Notes: generated by a model from the letters alone, not told the origin. A stretch of 64,000 bases of DNA from Amorphophallus konjac (GCA_022559845.1 CM040127.1:31272708-31336707); one strand, 5' to 3'. Positions 44,205 through 57,295 are shown, numbered from the stretch's first letter. A program made the numbers and translations.

Positions 44205-46559
44205 TGATGATACAGAGGCCGTAATGCTCACCCGCGAAGCAGCAGACCAAGACAATGACGTGGCTCCGGGAGATTGGTATAACGCTTGGGCTGGCCCTCG
44301 TCCTCGTCACCTTTTGCTTTCTACCCCTCGCTTTTGTTCTGTAATCTGGATCCGCTGCTAGGTTTTTTGTGGTTTTCCCGCTCGAACTCGGCGAATACGA
44401 GGAAGAAGATGGCGAGGAAAGAAGAGAACTGGAGAGGAGGGAGAAGATCCTCTCTTTTCTTCGCATTATGGACTTGCCCTTCTCTCTCTCTCTCTCTCTC
44501 TCTGTGGGTAGATTCCTTCCTGCTGTTGTAGAGGACCTCATCTTTCCTTTGCTCTTCTTCATGATGTTGTTAGTTTCCTTGTCTTCGTGCATGCAAGTCT
44601 TGTCAGCCTTGTCGTTGCGAGACACGTTTGTGGCGTCTGCAGCAGGGAGCAGGGAACCGTTGGATCGTTGGGGGGGGGGGGACTGGGAAGTGAAGGGAAG
44701 ATGATGGGAGGGGTGATCTGGTCGTATTGAGATCTCTTGTCGTTTGTTGCATCTTCCCGGTCCCGGTATATATTAATTGTTGATCGACGTCTCCTCAGAT
44801 GTAAATGGATAGGAGGGTGATGGCCGGTAGAGTACTCTACGTTTCAAGCGTATCCCCCGCGCGAGAGACTCTACCATTACGTGCATGCTTCTGATCTCTC
44901 GGTGGAGGGTACCTAGCTAGCTGGGAGAACAAGGAGAGGATATATAAGAGGATGTGGGCATGTGGAGAGGAGACATAAGTGTGAGATCGCTACGTAGTCT
45001 CACATCTGTTGCCGCTCCCATGAGAGAAGGGTATGTGTACGTTCAACGTCGTCTGGTGATGCTGCTGCTCCAGCTCCTAGAACTGTAGCGATGGTTTAGT
45101 GCCATGTATAAGTACTATGTGGTCGATCGGCCGGGATGCCGGCCGATGCGCATGTTTTGGCGATTTTGGTTAGCATCGAAGCAAGGGATTGTTGCCATCG
45201 TTTTGGGTTGTGGATGGTGCGGGGACGGGATTGACCCTGACTCCTTGTTGTTGGGTTCCCTGTCTGACCAAATGACCATGGAGGTAGGATGTGTGAGGCT
45301 TGTAGTGGATAAGGTCGATGATGCAAACTTGCCTCCGCTGGTGGGGATAAAAAAAAAAACCAATCCTCGTCTACTTGAATTCTCTTCTGAAGGGATGCTA
45401 CTGTGCCATATATATATGTCGCCGGGAACCTAATTAAGGTTCACTCTTCAAAAATGAATAATATTAATTCGTTGTATCCCTATATAGAAGTGCAGCAGAT
45501 GTAGCAATTACTGCTTACATCTGCTGCACTTCATCCTCCCATTGGTCCACTTAAATCAGAGAGAGAGAGAGAAAGCGAGGTGATGCTGGCCAATTAATTA
45601 AACTTGCACAAGTTGAACTTCCAAACGTCCGATAGCTTTCAGATCGACCATACCCTGATGCCCACCATATCTGTTAATTGTCAGCTACCATTTGACTGTA
45701 AGGAGAAACTTTCGACCATATATATGGCATGGGGTTGAAGATATAAACTCTTTAAGCATGCATATATGCATGCATGGTGGTCCAAATCGCCGGGTATGTT
45801 TTGGAATTTGGATTCCGATGGTGGTGCTAATTGATACCATGCATGTATGTACGAGGAGGGCAACGATTTACTCATTACATGTTATCATTTCTCTCTCTCT
45901 CTTTTTTTCCTTAATGGCAAACAGTTTAACACGGTGATATACATTCGTGTGTATACACGGATCCATTACATGTCTTCGCGACGATATATAGGGGCGAGTG
46001 TTTGATTCTCGGCTTCTTGCACCTTTCATGTCGGATAGCTTTTTGTGGGGCGGGGGGGAGCGGGTGCTCCGTGCTCGTCCGTCTCTTTGTCCATGGCGGT
46101 CCCTGCTCTTGCTGGACCCTAGCACGTGCTTGCATGGATTCCCAATCGGATTAGCCTACTTATTATATGTGACGATGACAAAGAAGAGCCGTACGTTGGT
46201 CAGTTTCCGTCTCCATGGAGCGCTTGGCCATGCACATCTCGGGCCGCCTATATGTGTGTTTGGGCCTTGGCCGGCGATGTCGTGCGCCGTCTCTGTTACC
46301 TTGCCGGCCGCCCTGCCGCTTCCCCTCCCCGCTACGCTGTACCTCGTCCCTTCGCCTCGCTGGTCATCATTCCTGGGCCACCTACGTACGTACTTTGGGT
46401 TCTTATGATACTGCAACTTGTCCGAGCGTACCTCCGGGGCCAGCATGTATTGTTGGCCTTCCCCTGGCTCAGCCCGTGCTTCGCTGGGGAAGGAGGAGAG
46501 CGCCCCCCCCCCCTTCCACACGCAGAGAGAGACAGAGCTGATCTTTTCAGCACAGCATT
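44205..46559. other. 3' region of the small gene, then intergenic
   Basis: The first 500-600 bases are probably 3' untranslated sequence of the gene ending at 44204. Beyond that, overlapping frames on both strands (for example 45104-45433 and 45998-46572) have no recognisable domains. CT tracts lie near 44484-44505 and 45893-45904, a G run at about 44671, and a C run at about 46503. A strong hairpin is listed at 45487. Confidence 0.45.
45487..45532. repeat. Perfect 17-bp hairpin
   Basis: GAAGTGCAGCAGATGTA (45487-45503) pairs perfectly with TACATCTGCTGCACTTC (45516-45532) around a 12-base loop that itself contains GCA...TGC. The stem is short for a plant miRNA precursor. It does not match a miRNA I know. 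It may be a mini fold-back element. Confidence 0.7.
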
Positions 46560-46960
46560 TAGTAAAGAGTAAACAAAATATGGATTAATCCAATCTAGTT
46601 AACTGATTTCAAAATTAATCCACTCTTGTTATAGAGAGAGAGAGAGAGATGATCTTTTCAGTATAGTTTTGATAGAGAGTTAAGAAAGTCTAGGTTAACC
46701 TAATCTATTTAACTTAATATGGAATTGATCCAGTTTTGATTTGAGGGGCACGAGGGGTGATTGAGGGGTTAATCTGGCGGGATAGATAGATAACCCATCT
46801 CTTGAGGTGGGATAGATAACCCGAGGTTAACTCAGGATTACCCTTAATTTTTTTTAACTTGATTAACTAATTCAATTTATCAAATCAAAATGAAAGTTAA
46901 ACCTGAGTTAAATCTATGTTATCCCCGGGTTATTACACACTCCGGATGTGTACTAGATTT
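46560..46960. repeat. TTAACC/GGATTAAT-rich MITE-like segment
   Basis: This segment is filled with GGTTAACC, GATTAATCC and AACCCGAGG motifs on both strands plus a GA microsatellite (about 46632-46650), like the arms of the element at 10247-11835. I could not find matching ends or a TAA target duplication, so it may be a truncated relative. Confidence 0.45.
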
Positions 46961-48660
46961 ATTTTTTAAGAAAATTTATGACTTAAATCTATATCACTAA
47001 CTTGTGATATATATAAGTCACGCCCTCGTCTCGTCTGACGATTCAAAAAAAATAAAAAATAAAAAATAAAAAATTAAATCTAATATTATTTTATTGATTT
47101 AAATTATTTTTAAAATTATCTCGATAAAATTATGACTTACACCGTAAATTAAGACGACTTGGGCATATAAAAAAATTTAAAAAAATTAAACCTAATACAC
47201 ACTTGGGGCTGTATAATGAACCACCCCAGGATGTGCACTGAACATTTTTATTGCAAGTTGCGGCGCGCGTGGTACGACCGTACGAGTCGTCCACTCCAGC
47301 GGTGGTGGGGGCCCAACACTCTCGGACGAGGCTTGGTTAGCCGTCCATTAAACGGGGCTAACTTAACAATCAAACAAACCCTCGGTGGGCCTACCGCAAG
47401 CCTGCCACGGCTCACACTTGGGGGCGTCCTTCAAACTGCACAGCCGACGCCCTGTCCAGCTGCGACTGTTAGGCGAGTTTCCATAAAAACTCTCGTTCTA
47501 ATCGTTGTCATCCTGGAAAGAATAATAGACATCTGAAATTGTTTACTGAAAAAAAAAAGATAAAACCGAAATTGTTAGAGAAAAGATTGAGCGGGAAAAC
47601 CATCCAAGGTTTTCTCGGTTCTTTTTGTGGCCCCACCCGGTATAATTACAGAGCTGAACGTCAATTCCTTTTTTATTCGATTAATAGTTTTCGTGTCAAA
47701 AAAGAGTTTGAAAGGTGATCGCTTGGTTCCCAAGGGATCCCGTAAAAACTGTCGTGCCGGGTCTCCTTTTACTCGGAGTGCTCGACGTTGTCGCGTTTTC
47801 AAAACCATCGTCGACTCAGATGACACCGCTTCCCCTCGATTTTGTGATCTTTGATCCATGATCGTTAAGTACATGTGGCAAAACAGTAACACCCAAAAAT
47901 TGTCGAGCATGCCCTCCACAGGATTCCAAACGCCGTCTCGGTCAAGATTTGTCGACTCAACCGTCTCAATTTTTTATCAAGACGAGACGATATTATCTTA
48001 CTCTATTACGTAAGATATATATATAATATTTAAAATAATATAATAAAATTTATAACTCAATTAGTTAAATCGCCTGTGCACGCTTCCTCTAAGAAATCTC
48101 ATGTTCAAATCTTGCAAACACCCTGAAATTTTAATTTTTTTAATTAAAAATCTTAAAAAGAAACCCAAAAAATACATGTAACCGATAAGATTCACACTCA
48201 AATTACTATAAACGAGTGAAAACACTCAACCAACTTACCTATTAAATATTTTATATTTAAAATAATATATATAATATATAAAATAACCTGATTACATCTC
48301 ACAGATCGATCCTCCCGATCTGTGACTGAGACGGGACGAGACAGACGATTCACCCCGTCTCATCTTGATTTGTAAAACCCTGATCTCAGTTAGACATTAA
48401 AAAGTCCGTACACGCCTGTACCCATGTTAGAAAAGGCAAAATCTCATATACCCATATTTTCAAATCAGCATAAACACTAGCATTCTTGTTGTTACTCACC
48501 TGTTCATCCAAATTAGGCCAGAGGTCAGGACGATTCTGCATGACCGAATCGTTCGGGAGGTTTTTCCTTTTCTTTTTTCTTATCACATGTACTAAGACAT
48601 AGGAGGACTTTCTCACATACTTGATTCTTCATGTGAAGTTCCATAGATAAACCCTAAAAT
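46961..48660. other. Intergenic, possible MITE
   Basis: No gene seen. Around 47960-48000 (TATCAAGACGAGACG) and 48335-48385 (complement ATCAAGATGAGACG) there are roughly inverted repeats about 400 bp apart, suggesting a MITE, with no confirmed target duplication. Two overlapping frames at 47575-47919 lack family similarity. Confidence 0.4.
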
Positions 48661-48873
48661 CATATTGCCAGACCAGGTACATTCTGAAGTGTTGCCTCAC
48701 ATCCTCCGGATCCCTCACAATTCCCTACCCCAAACAGCAACGCAGGCATCCCTCACCTTATTTCATTTGATGTTTAAAAAGTGGAAAACAAAAGAGACTA
48801 AACAAAACAAAACAAAAAGAGAAATTATATATACTCCTTTCCTCTTCGATGTTTGGTCTCCCTGACAAATTAA

Positions 48874-51800
48874 CTACTTCCAAAGCTTCACCGATTTGTC
48901 ATGGCTTGCGGAGGCGACCATTCCGGTGACAGGTGACTGCGCCAGAGCTGCAATCAAGTTATCGTGTGCTTGAACGGTCATGCTCTTGTTCTCTGCCACG
49001 TTCCACAGCTCCAAGGTCTACAGCAACAATCAAGAAACGAGCACTGTTCAGCAATTGCTTTCCATGTTTCTATGACGACCCATGATATTTTTGCTTAACA
49101 AAAGACAACACAGCATTCATCATCAGGATCACCACAGCGACCATCGGCCACTTGGGTCTAAGTTCATTTGACTCCATTTATGGGTAGTAGGTCATGGAAT
49201 TGCCAGCAGCATACCACCGCCACATCATTCACCATCAAACGTATGGTAGTACCCACAGCAGTAGTAACCTGTTTTAGGAAGCTTAAGGCATATTTTAGAA
49301 TTCTCACCTGGTAGCCTCCGATAATCAATAGCGTTGAATAGTTCGGATGAAAAACACATGAATGGAATTTGTTCCCAGTGGAGTTGAACTCATGAATGCA
49401 CTCTCCAGATGCTGACCATACCCTCACGGAATCCTGGCAAACAGATGCCAAGAAATCTCCAGTTGAATCCCAGCAAACGGAGTACACTTCCTTGGCATGA
49501 CCCTGAAAACGACGAAGCATGCCATCAAGAATCATTAGAACAAGCCAAAATGACCTATCCTCCCTTGATACTGTGACACACCGAGCTTTACCTGTAATGT
49601 ATGTATCTTCCTGTCTGCCTCAATGTCAAATAGTGAAACCAAGTTTTCTGCACGTGCTGCTAGAAGTTGCCCAAGTCTAGGCTGAAATCTAACTTGGCCT
49701 GTGGCACCCTGGCCAACAGAAACATAAAGTTAAGAAAAAAAAACATATATCAACCTAAGAAAGAAAATCATACTAAATGAGCAATGTGGAGGAAAACCTT
49801 AGAAACACGTGAAAGAGAGAGGCTGCTGAGGCTCCATAACCGCATTTCACCATTGGAATCACAAGAACAAAACAGATCTGTCTTTTTAGGATGAAAATCA
49901 AGGGACATTACAGGAGCATTATGCCCAGTGAATGTGTGCAAGGAAGCATGCGGCTGCCAAAGAAATGCAACAATCCCATGGTCAGAATTCAACAAGAAAG
50001 CCCAAGTACAATAACTCGATAGTCAACATGGATTAAGAAAGCAACAGTTTTTCCCAGTTTGGCTACAAACACCAAAGTAACTGTTAAAGAGGTTTCATGG
50101 TTATGTTGCAACTTGCGAAAAAATGCTGAGCTAATATATCACATGAACACCACCACAGAACACGTATTTGCTTAGCAAACAGAAATTCTCAGAGTCCATC
50201 AGCAAAATGAGATCCTATGACGCTATGAACAGAAATAACATGCTTGGGACTTATCCAGCACACCATGATCCTTGTCAACATAACATGCAAGGCCCATTTG
50301 GATGCAACTTACGAAAATGCATATGGGATTATCATAAACATATCGTGGAATGCAGAATTGGCAGACCCCATCCAGATTGGCTGATTTGGCTTGGAATTGC
50401 TGGGTGGCAATCTGATTCTGGCTCTTAAGGCTTCAAAAGAATACAATATGAATAAAAATAATAAAACATGTTCTGACCCGGGCCAAATCGGCTAAATCAA
50501 CTGTGGTTAGGGCTCATCAAAACAATTTTTTTAAATATACGCTTTATGCATTTGTATAAATACATTTTTATTTATAACCATATATTTATTTTAAAAAATA
50601 CTTTTTCGGATTTTTTATGATATTTGCTCACTTTTGGATCAGCAGAACCAGGTGGCCAATCCGAGTTCACCTTCCATGCAACATATATCTCATAAATCCA
50701 TTTATCGTGAGCACATCTTTTGTTCACTCATGTATGGTTATTTGCATAAACATCATTGAATTTATGATATACTCTGTTTACGAGAGGTGTCTTCAGCATA
50801 AACTCTGAGTAGGTTTGTAAAAAATGTGTTTATGGTAGATTTGGGTCATAATAAACTCAAGTGAGTTTATGGTAAATCTGTCTTTAACCATCCAAACTAG
50901 GATTATGGCCAAAATGAGTTTACTTCCAAATCAGTTTCCAATTTAAAATCAGAAATAGATAGGAAGTTGGAAAAGCCATGTTTCTGACTTTCTATCCTAC
51001 CTGTTTACAGCCCTAACTGTAGACCACTTTCTTCGTTGTGTGCAGCTGCTTTCTTTTGAAACTAAGCACAAACCACGTATCATAAATAAAATTCAGCTTG
51101 TCATGACTACCATGACAACTGAAAACCTAGTATATGTACCGTTATGGCTTAGATGAACCATAGTAGTACTTATTCGATTATATGTTGAACCTTAAACTAC
51201 AGCTATCGACTTAAGAAAACTAAATTCAACAAATAAAACGCTCATCATACAATATACAACACACATTCCAAGGTTCTAATGGTGCCATGAAGACAACATG
51301 CTCTACTCACTCCAGAAAATGGGTGATAAAAGAAAAAGGAGTCCGCAAATTTTTCTTTCATGACCATGGGTGCATTTCAATTGCATAAGCACCTATATAA
51401 AGGTAGGAGATGATGTTAGCAGTCAACAGGTAACTACGTCTCCAGAAAAATAATAATAATTTGGCACAAGCAAGCCAACCACATGAAACAGAAGCATACT
51501 AAATAGCTTACATCAGCTGCATTCCACAGTCGCAAGGTTCTATCAAATGAAGATGTTACTAGTTGAGTTGAGTTTGGCCTGAAGCGGATATCTGTAATCA
51601 GATGATTGTGTTCTTCTGGGGAGCTCTCAGTTTGTAGTGTATCCATGTTCCAAATAATAGCCTGCAACGTAAAATCCATTAAGTATCACAAAATTGTTGG
51701 TTCCTAAAGTATATCATAACCAACTATATGAAGGGAGCATTATCATGTTAGAGAGACAAATCCAACATGGGTATGTGTCAAATTATCATAAAGAATTGCT

Positions 51801-54204
51801 ACTAGATTTCCACTCAGCAAAAACAACATTCATGGGTAACTAGGGGGAAGAGGAAGGAAAATAAATTGAAGCCCTCATCATCATATTGTTCCTAGATAAC
51901 AAAAATCACTGTAACACTGTAAAAAGCTGCCATGGATTACCTTTTTCTCATGTCCGCCACTTGCCAATAATTTCCCATCAGAAGAAAAATGGCAGCAGAC
52001 AACCTTGCTATTGCTCGTACGTATGCAACTAACCTCATTAAAGGAAAAACCTGAAAAAAATTGTGCATGGTTATGTATACTTAGAAAAAATACTGTTATT
52101 TTCTAGTTGTCAAACATTCAGTCACCCTTTGCCGACTCTGTATTGTGCTCTGCAGGACTTCTTTTCAATGCAGCAAACATGTCCCTCGCATCTCCATCAT
52201 CGTGAGAGAGGAAGGATTCCACATTATCATCCAAGGAACCAACATCGCCAAAATGTTCCATGTCATCCTATGGTATGGATAGAAAATCAAGCAATGACAT
52301 TACACAAAGTGAAAAAAATACTTCAGTTTTGGGATTTCAAAATAAATGAGTCAGACATCATCAAGAGAAACAGAGACTACCAGGTGATTCGAAGATGAAG
52401 CAAGTGTGGTTGTTCCATCTGTACCATACATCATTAAACTTTTTGGCATATTATTAATATGTTGCAAGTTTCCAGTCAATGGCACTCCATCACCAGGTGT
52501 GTGAGTGGACGGAGTCGAAGGAGCAGAGTTAGAAGGTCCAACCGTATTTCCAGTACCAGTACTATTTGCAGCTCCAGAAGAAGTAGGCTGTTTCCTTTTT
52601 CTGTTGTTCTGTTATCATACAACCACAAAAAAGAGCCCAATTTAGCTTATACATGGAGATTATGTACATATTCAGCAAGATGAAAAAAAAAGATGTTGAA
52701 TAGGATGAGTCAAAGCATCTTAAAGTAATACCTGCTGCAGCTGCTGCTGTTGCTGTTGCTGCTGCAGCTGGTCCTGAGTTGGCTGAGAGGGGGAATGCTG
52801 CATCTGGGCAGCCATCTTCATCTATTTCAGAAATAATCCAAGTTTTTAAGTGTCATAATGCCAATAAATTTCAAGTATTATCATCTAAGTCCTGTAAAGA
52901 CTCTGGCATTATATAATGCCCTCTGAGAAGGTTCTTTGATGTAGCACAAGAGAACACAATTTCTTGTTACATTTTCTAACAGGATGGGAACAGATCTTCA
53001 TAGGAATCCACACACGTCGGCAAATGGTTGCAATAGGAAGGAGATGAAAATTTTAATAAGTCAATTCAAGTTACACCTTTGTCTATGACAAGAAACTCCT
53101 GTGGTATTTCAAATTATACTTATATACAGAAAACCAGATATAAATGTGACTTTTGTTAGAGGCCAGAACTAATTCAAAACCTACGTATTGAGTTGATGGA
53201 ATGCCCCACATGTATAGAGGAAAGACTCCCATGGATTTCCGATATGGGACTAAACCACAACACCCCCTCCCTTCACCCCCCACGCCGAACCAACCGGTTT
53301 GGGGCACATCACGGGTAGGACCAAATGTCCACACATGGATCCAATGGGAAAATGAGGCTATGATACTATGTTAAGGGGCCCGAACTCTAACCCAAAACCT
53401 AGGCATTGAGTTGAGAGAATCCCCCACATGAATAAAGGAAAGACTCTCATGGATTTCCGATATGGGACTAAACCACAACAACTATGATGAGTAATGTTCT
53501 ATCAATCACCAGAAATTACACTACACGCATCTCCAAGAATGAATGATATGTTATGATCTCCGATACTCGAGCAATAATTCTAGATCTTTAAAATCCACTA
53601 GACTATGGGTGTCACAGACACATTTCCTTTTTTATAAGCACTTCCAGAGAACTAGTCCCCAGTGCTGCAATCTGCTACACAACTTACTCATCTAAAGAGC
53701 TCAACGCATTCATCATCCTAAAATTGGATATATGAACCTAACACGAACACAAGAAACCAACCTTCATAAGATATTCAGCTTGATCTGGTCTGACTTTTGG
53801 CGAATTTGATTGAATTGGAGAACTAATCGATCCATCATTTCCTGTAGCCTGACCATCTACTCCATTCAAGCTTCCACGTGGCAAAAGTCTAAATCTTCGA
53901 GGATCCATATCTCCATAATTGGGTGTGTTACTGAGACCACCTTGAACCTGAGCCTGAGCTAAAAGTTGTTGTTGTTGCTGTGGCGTCAAAAGTTGAAATT
54001 GATTTTGCGTTGGCAAAAATGGCTTCTGCACTTGTGGCCCTAAATTTGGCCGTAGCTGGTCAATTCCCTGTATGAACAGTAAAACTCCAAAGTTGATAAA
54101 AATGCATGTAATATCCAAAAGCACAACTACAGCTCCGTACAGAAGATATCTTACAGTTAAAGGCCAGCCTTTTAATGGAAGGCCACTGACACCTTGGTTC
54201 AGCC
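48874..54204 (-). CDS. LUH: LEUNIG/LEUNIG_HOMOLOG corepressor, 3' eleven exons
   Basis: Plant Gro/TLE-type transcriptional corepressor acting in the nucleus with SEUSS-type adaptors. Exons in transcript order: 54155-54204, 53762-54067, 52732-52821, 52381-52608, 52126-52267, 51941-52050, 51512-51661, 49798-49953, 49592-49708, 49308-49502, 48874-49017 (stop at 48874-48876). All junctions are GT-AG with consistent phases, about 562 codons. Landmarks: [10 protein letters not shown] then GIDQLRP; a Gln-rich run; [34 protein letters not shown]; then WD40 repeats ([67 protein letters not shown]). The N-terminal LisH/LUFS part is not in this stretch and was not found to 64000. LUH is slightly favoured over LUG by IGGYQ and [13 protein letters not shown] am sure of the family, less of the paralogue. 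Confidence 0.93.
50288..50903. mobile_element. Possible MITE in a LUH intron
   Basis: The largest complete intron seen here (49954-51511) contains GGCCCATTTGGATG at about 50292 and, inverted, CATCCAAACTAGGATT near 50888-50903. The ends match only roughly and no target duplication was confirmed. The inside is AT-rich without coding capacity. Confidence 0.35.
53149..53485 (-). mobile_element. TRIM retrotransposon in a LUH intron
   Basis: On the minus strand a 112-bp LTR (53480-53369) starts TGTTGTGGTTTAG and ends CTTAACA. It is followed at once by a primer-binding site, TAGTATCATAGCC, close to the usual initiator-Met type TGGTATCAGAGC. About 106 bases of internal sequence end in a purine tract (GTGAAGGGAGGGGG), then a 109-bp second LTR (53262-53154) begins TGTTGTGGTTTAG and ends CTAACA. 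Flanks ACTTT (53149-53153) and ACTAT (53481-53485) are a target duplication with one mismatch. It has no coding capacity. It lies between LUH exons 53762-54067 and 52732-52821, in the same sense as the gene. Confidence 0.85.
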
Positions 54205-54336
54205 CTAAAAGGATGGGAAAGAAGAGATGTTAATGAAATATAATAATTAATGGCCAGCCTTTTATGGCCACTGACACCTTGGTTCAGCCCTAAAAGGATG
54301 GAAAAGAAGAGATGTTAATGAAATATAATCATTAAT
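54162..54336 (-). repeat. Tandem duplication containing a LUH exon
   Basis: A unit of about 90 bp (54162-54251) is repeated at 54252-54336. The first copy contains most of LUH exon 54155-54204 and its acceptor. The second carries the exon-like GLNQGVSG coding start and acceptor, but has a 5-base deletion and lacks the GTAAG donor, so it is a pseudo-exon. Confidence 0.85.
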
Positions 54337-54509
54337 GCTGACAGCAAGTATATTCTATATGTACCCCATGAAAAGTTGATTTTAACCACTTAATGTTTCA
54401 GTATTTCCATTCATCACTTATATCACACACTCAGCCTATCAGAAATAAGTTGACCCAGATTCAGCTAATGTGTTTTGTACATCTCAAGCATTAAACTTAT
54501 TAATGCTTC

Positions 54510-55880
54510 CATTGATGTGGGACAAGATGCGATGTCGTCACAGAAGGAGGCCAACCCTTCTTTGGGCCTGCGAAACTCGCATTCACTGCTGTTAATACCC
54601 TCAAAGAGAGACGAAGAGACCAGGCTTGCAGGTGAGCCGTGAGGTGGCCAAGAGGGGCGAGCTCCAGCCTTGTACAGACACTGGACGTGCAAGGAGGTGG
54701 CGCCAGGGGCCGCTGGGCAGACCCAGCCCTGTACTGCTGGGCTGGAGCATGCGGATAGGATTGGAGGCCTCGGATGGACCACGACAGTCCTGCTGTGGTG
54801 GGAAGAACACCGGGCTCCAGAGGGGGTGGCGGGGCACCCCTTGCGGTCAAGAAGGCAGGGCGCCGGGCCGCACTGCTTTAGTTGCGGTCGTACATGGGAG
54901 AGGAAGGGATGGCAGGGGAAACCATCACGGAAAGCGGAGCGGCGAGCAAGCTGGAGAGGGACAGCGACCCCAGCAAGGGCGGTAGCAGGGAAACTGTGGT
55001 GGCAGCCCGGGCCTCGCAGGAAGTGGGCCGAGGCCTGTTCAGGTTCAGGCAGTGGCGATGGTGCTGGGTTCAGCAGGGTGCGCTGATGCCCCTGCTGGCG
55101 ACGGGATGACAAAGAAGAAAGATGAAGGAGGAGAAGGGAAGGCGGGACGACTGGCCGCCGGTCACTGGATGACGTTGCAGCCAGCGGCGGTGAACAGTGT
55201 TGGTGCGGGCGGTGGTATCTGCGGCTGCAGGTCATGGTGGTGGGTGGCACGGCTGAAACAGCGGTTCATGGTGGGGAAGAAGAAACAAGGTTTGGAGGGT
55301 GGAGGCTAGGGTTGATCGTAATGGTGGGGGGCTGGGCTAGCAGCTAGGGTTTCGAGTGTGGTCCTCGCGGCCTTCCTCTCTCAGGACGCTCTCATCTCCC
55401 TCTTGGAGAAGACACAAAAAAATCATCAAAATTTGGGTTCAAAATTCTCCATTAATTCAAAAAGAGGATTACACCACTATTTATATTGGCTAGGCTAATC
55501 TAACCTTACCATGACTGTAAATACTTCTAGACCAAAATACCCTCAGGCTCAAGAAAATAGTGCAAAAACCGCACCAAAAATACAGAAAAATAGAAAAGGC
55601 ACTAAACTAGGTCCAAATGAGCCCAATAAGACTATAAAAATTGGAAACTTAACCAAGATTTTTTGTCTCGAATATCGGTTCCGTCTCGGAAAGACAAAAG
55701 AGAAAAGATCTTGGAGAGATTTTGGAAAAATCTCAAGAAATCGGGTCGGTGATTTAGGAAATTTTTTTCATATATATAGCCTATTTCTAAGAAAATGCTA
55801 ATTTCTTTCTATTAACCACTCAAATTCACAAACATGTTTTTCTAATTGGCAACTTAATTTTACACAATAAAGAGTAATGA
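54510..55880. repeat. Unclassified dispersed repeat, copy 1
   Basis: Begins GATGTGGGACAAGATGCGATG and matches 63200-64000 in the same direction for about 800 bp (for example GGCCAACCCTTCTT, GCAGGTGAGYCG, GGGCAGRCCCAGCCCT). Its later part (55380-55870) has CTTGGAGAAGACAC and TTATATTGGCTAGGC, sequence of the kind often seen in LTRs of plant retrotransposons. A 261-codon reverse frame (54465-55250) is GC-rich and lacks domains. Probably an LTR or other mobile repeat, inserted upstream of the LUH exons. Confidence 0.55.
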
Positions 55881-56629
55881 TAATAATAACAAAACCATTC
55901 ACATGCACCAATGTTAATATACATCAAAAGTTACACCAAAAAGATAAACATAAAATGGTACATTAATCATAAACTGAAGATTACATCAAAAATGGTACAT
56001 GTATCTCTGTCTTCTCCCCCCTCTGTCTCTCTCTCTCTCAGATAGGGAGAGAGATGAGAGTGAAAGAAATAGGGAGTGAAAGAGAGTCAGGAGGAGAGGG
56101 AGAGAGAAAGATAGACTGGGGAGAGGGAGCTCAAGGGGGCCGAGGTAGAGAGAGACAGGGAGAGAGGAAGGAGGAAACCGAGGGATGGGGGCATAGATGG
56201 CAATATCGGCCGAAACTGATACCTTTCGGCCGAAACGTATAAGTTTCGGCCCATATCGATACGAATTCGGACCTGCTCACTGTAGCAGGTTCGAAACTTT
56301 TAAAAAAATGTAACGGTTTCAGGCAAAACCGATACCGGTTTCGCCCAAAACTTACCTGTTTCGGCCGAAACGTTGTTCTCCCTCAGATTCTCAGATCTGA
56401 GGGAGAAGGGAGGCAGGGAGCTGCTGCAAGGTGTTGGAGGCCCCTTGAGGGGGAGGGTTTGCTGCCGTCGTCGCCGTTTCTTGGAGTTTGCAGCGTGTAG
56501 CCACATTTTCTTGGCTCTCATTGCTAATAGATTTTGTAAGTTATTATTATTTTTGGTTGGTTTGATAGTTTTTTTTGTTGTAAATAAGATTCTCATAAAT
56601 ATATTAATTTTCGTAAGTAAAATATGTTA

Positions 56630-57295
56630 AGACTCCAAATTAAGCCCTAATTAACTATTTAAATTTAGGGGTTTTGTCTAATTATGTTTAATTAGGGTCA
56701 ATTGAAGCTCAATTAATCTTCGTTGAAGAATTTAGGGTGAGAGCATGTTGCTAATGACATTTAATGAAAGGTGATTAGGGTAAATTAAAAATTAAACCCT
56801 AATTAACTATGTATTGGGGTTTTTGTCTAATTAGATTTAGTTAAGGTCAGTTGAAGCTCAATTAAACTTCATTAAATAATTTAGGGTGGGAACATGCTGC
56901 TAATTGCATTTAATGAAGGGTGATTAGGGTAAAACTAATAATTAAGTCCTAATTAACTATTTAAATTTGAGACTTTTGCCTAATTAGATTTAGTTAGGGT
57001 CAATTGAAGCTCAATTAAGCTTCATTGAATAATTTAGGGCGGGAACATACTGCTAATTGCATTTAATGAAGGGTGATTAAGGTAAAAATGATAATTAAAC
57101 CCTAATTAACTATTTAAATTTAGGACTTTTGTCTAATTAGGTTTAGTTAAGGTCAATTGAAGCTCAATTAAACTTCATTGAATAATTTAGGGCGAGAACA
57201 TGCTGCTAATTATATTTAATGAAGGGTGATTAGGGTAAAATTCTAAATTAAGTCCTAATTAGCTGTTTAAATTTGAAGCTTTTGTCTAATAATCT
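56630..57295 (+). repeat. Minisatellite of about 152 bp inside the hAT
   Basis: Units start with (C)CCTAATTAACTATTTAAAT at about 56645, 56801, 56947, 57101 and 57255, a period near 152. Each unit also contains GTCAATTGAAGCTCAATTAA and ATTTAATGAAGGGTGATTAG blocks. It lies between the left end and the transposase, so it is part of the transposon leader or an intron. Confidence 0.8.

Noticed and set aside
46126..46572. 148-codon plus-strand frame
   Set aside because: Three frames are open over the same bases on both strands, with no family likeness and a C-run inside.
54465..55250. 261-codon reverse frame as a gene
   Set aside because: GC-rich, domainless, overlapped by long frames on the other strand, and located in a repeat present twice in the window.
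56036..56180. GA-rich stretch as a coding or regulatory region
   Set aside because: Simple GAGAGG repeat at the edge of the hAT insertion; its frames are Glu/Arg low-complexity.
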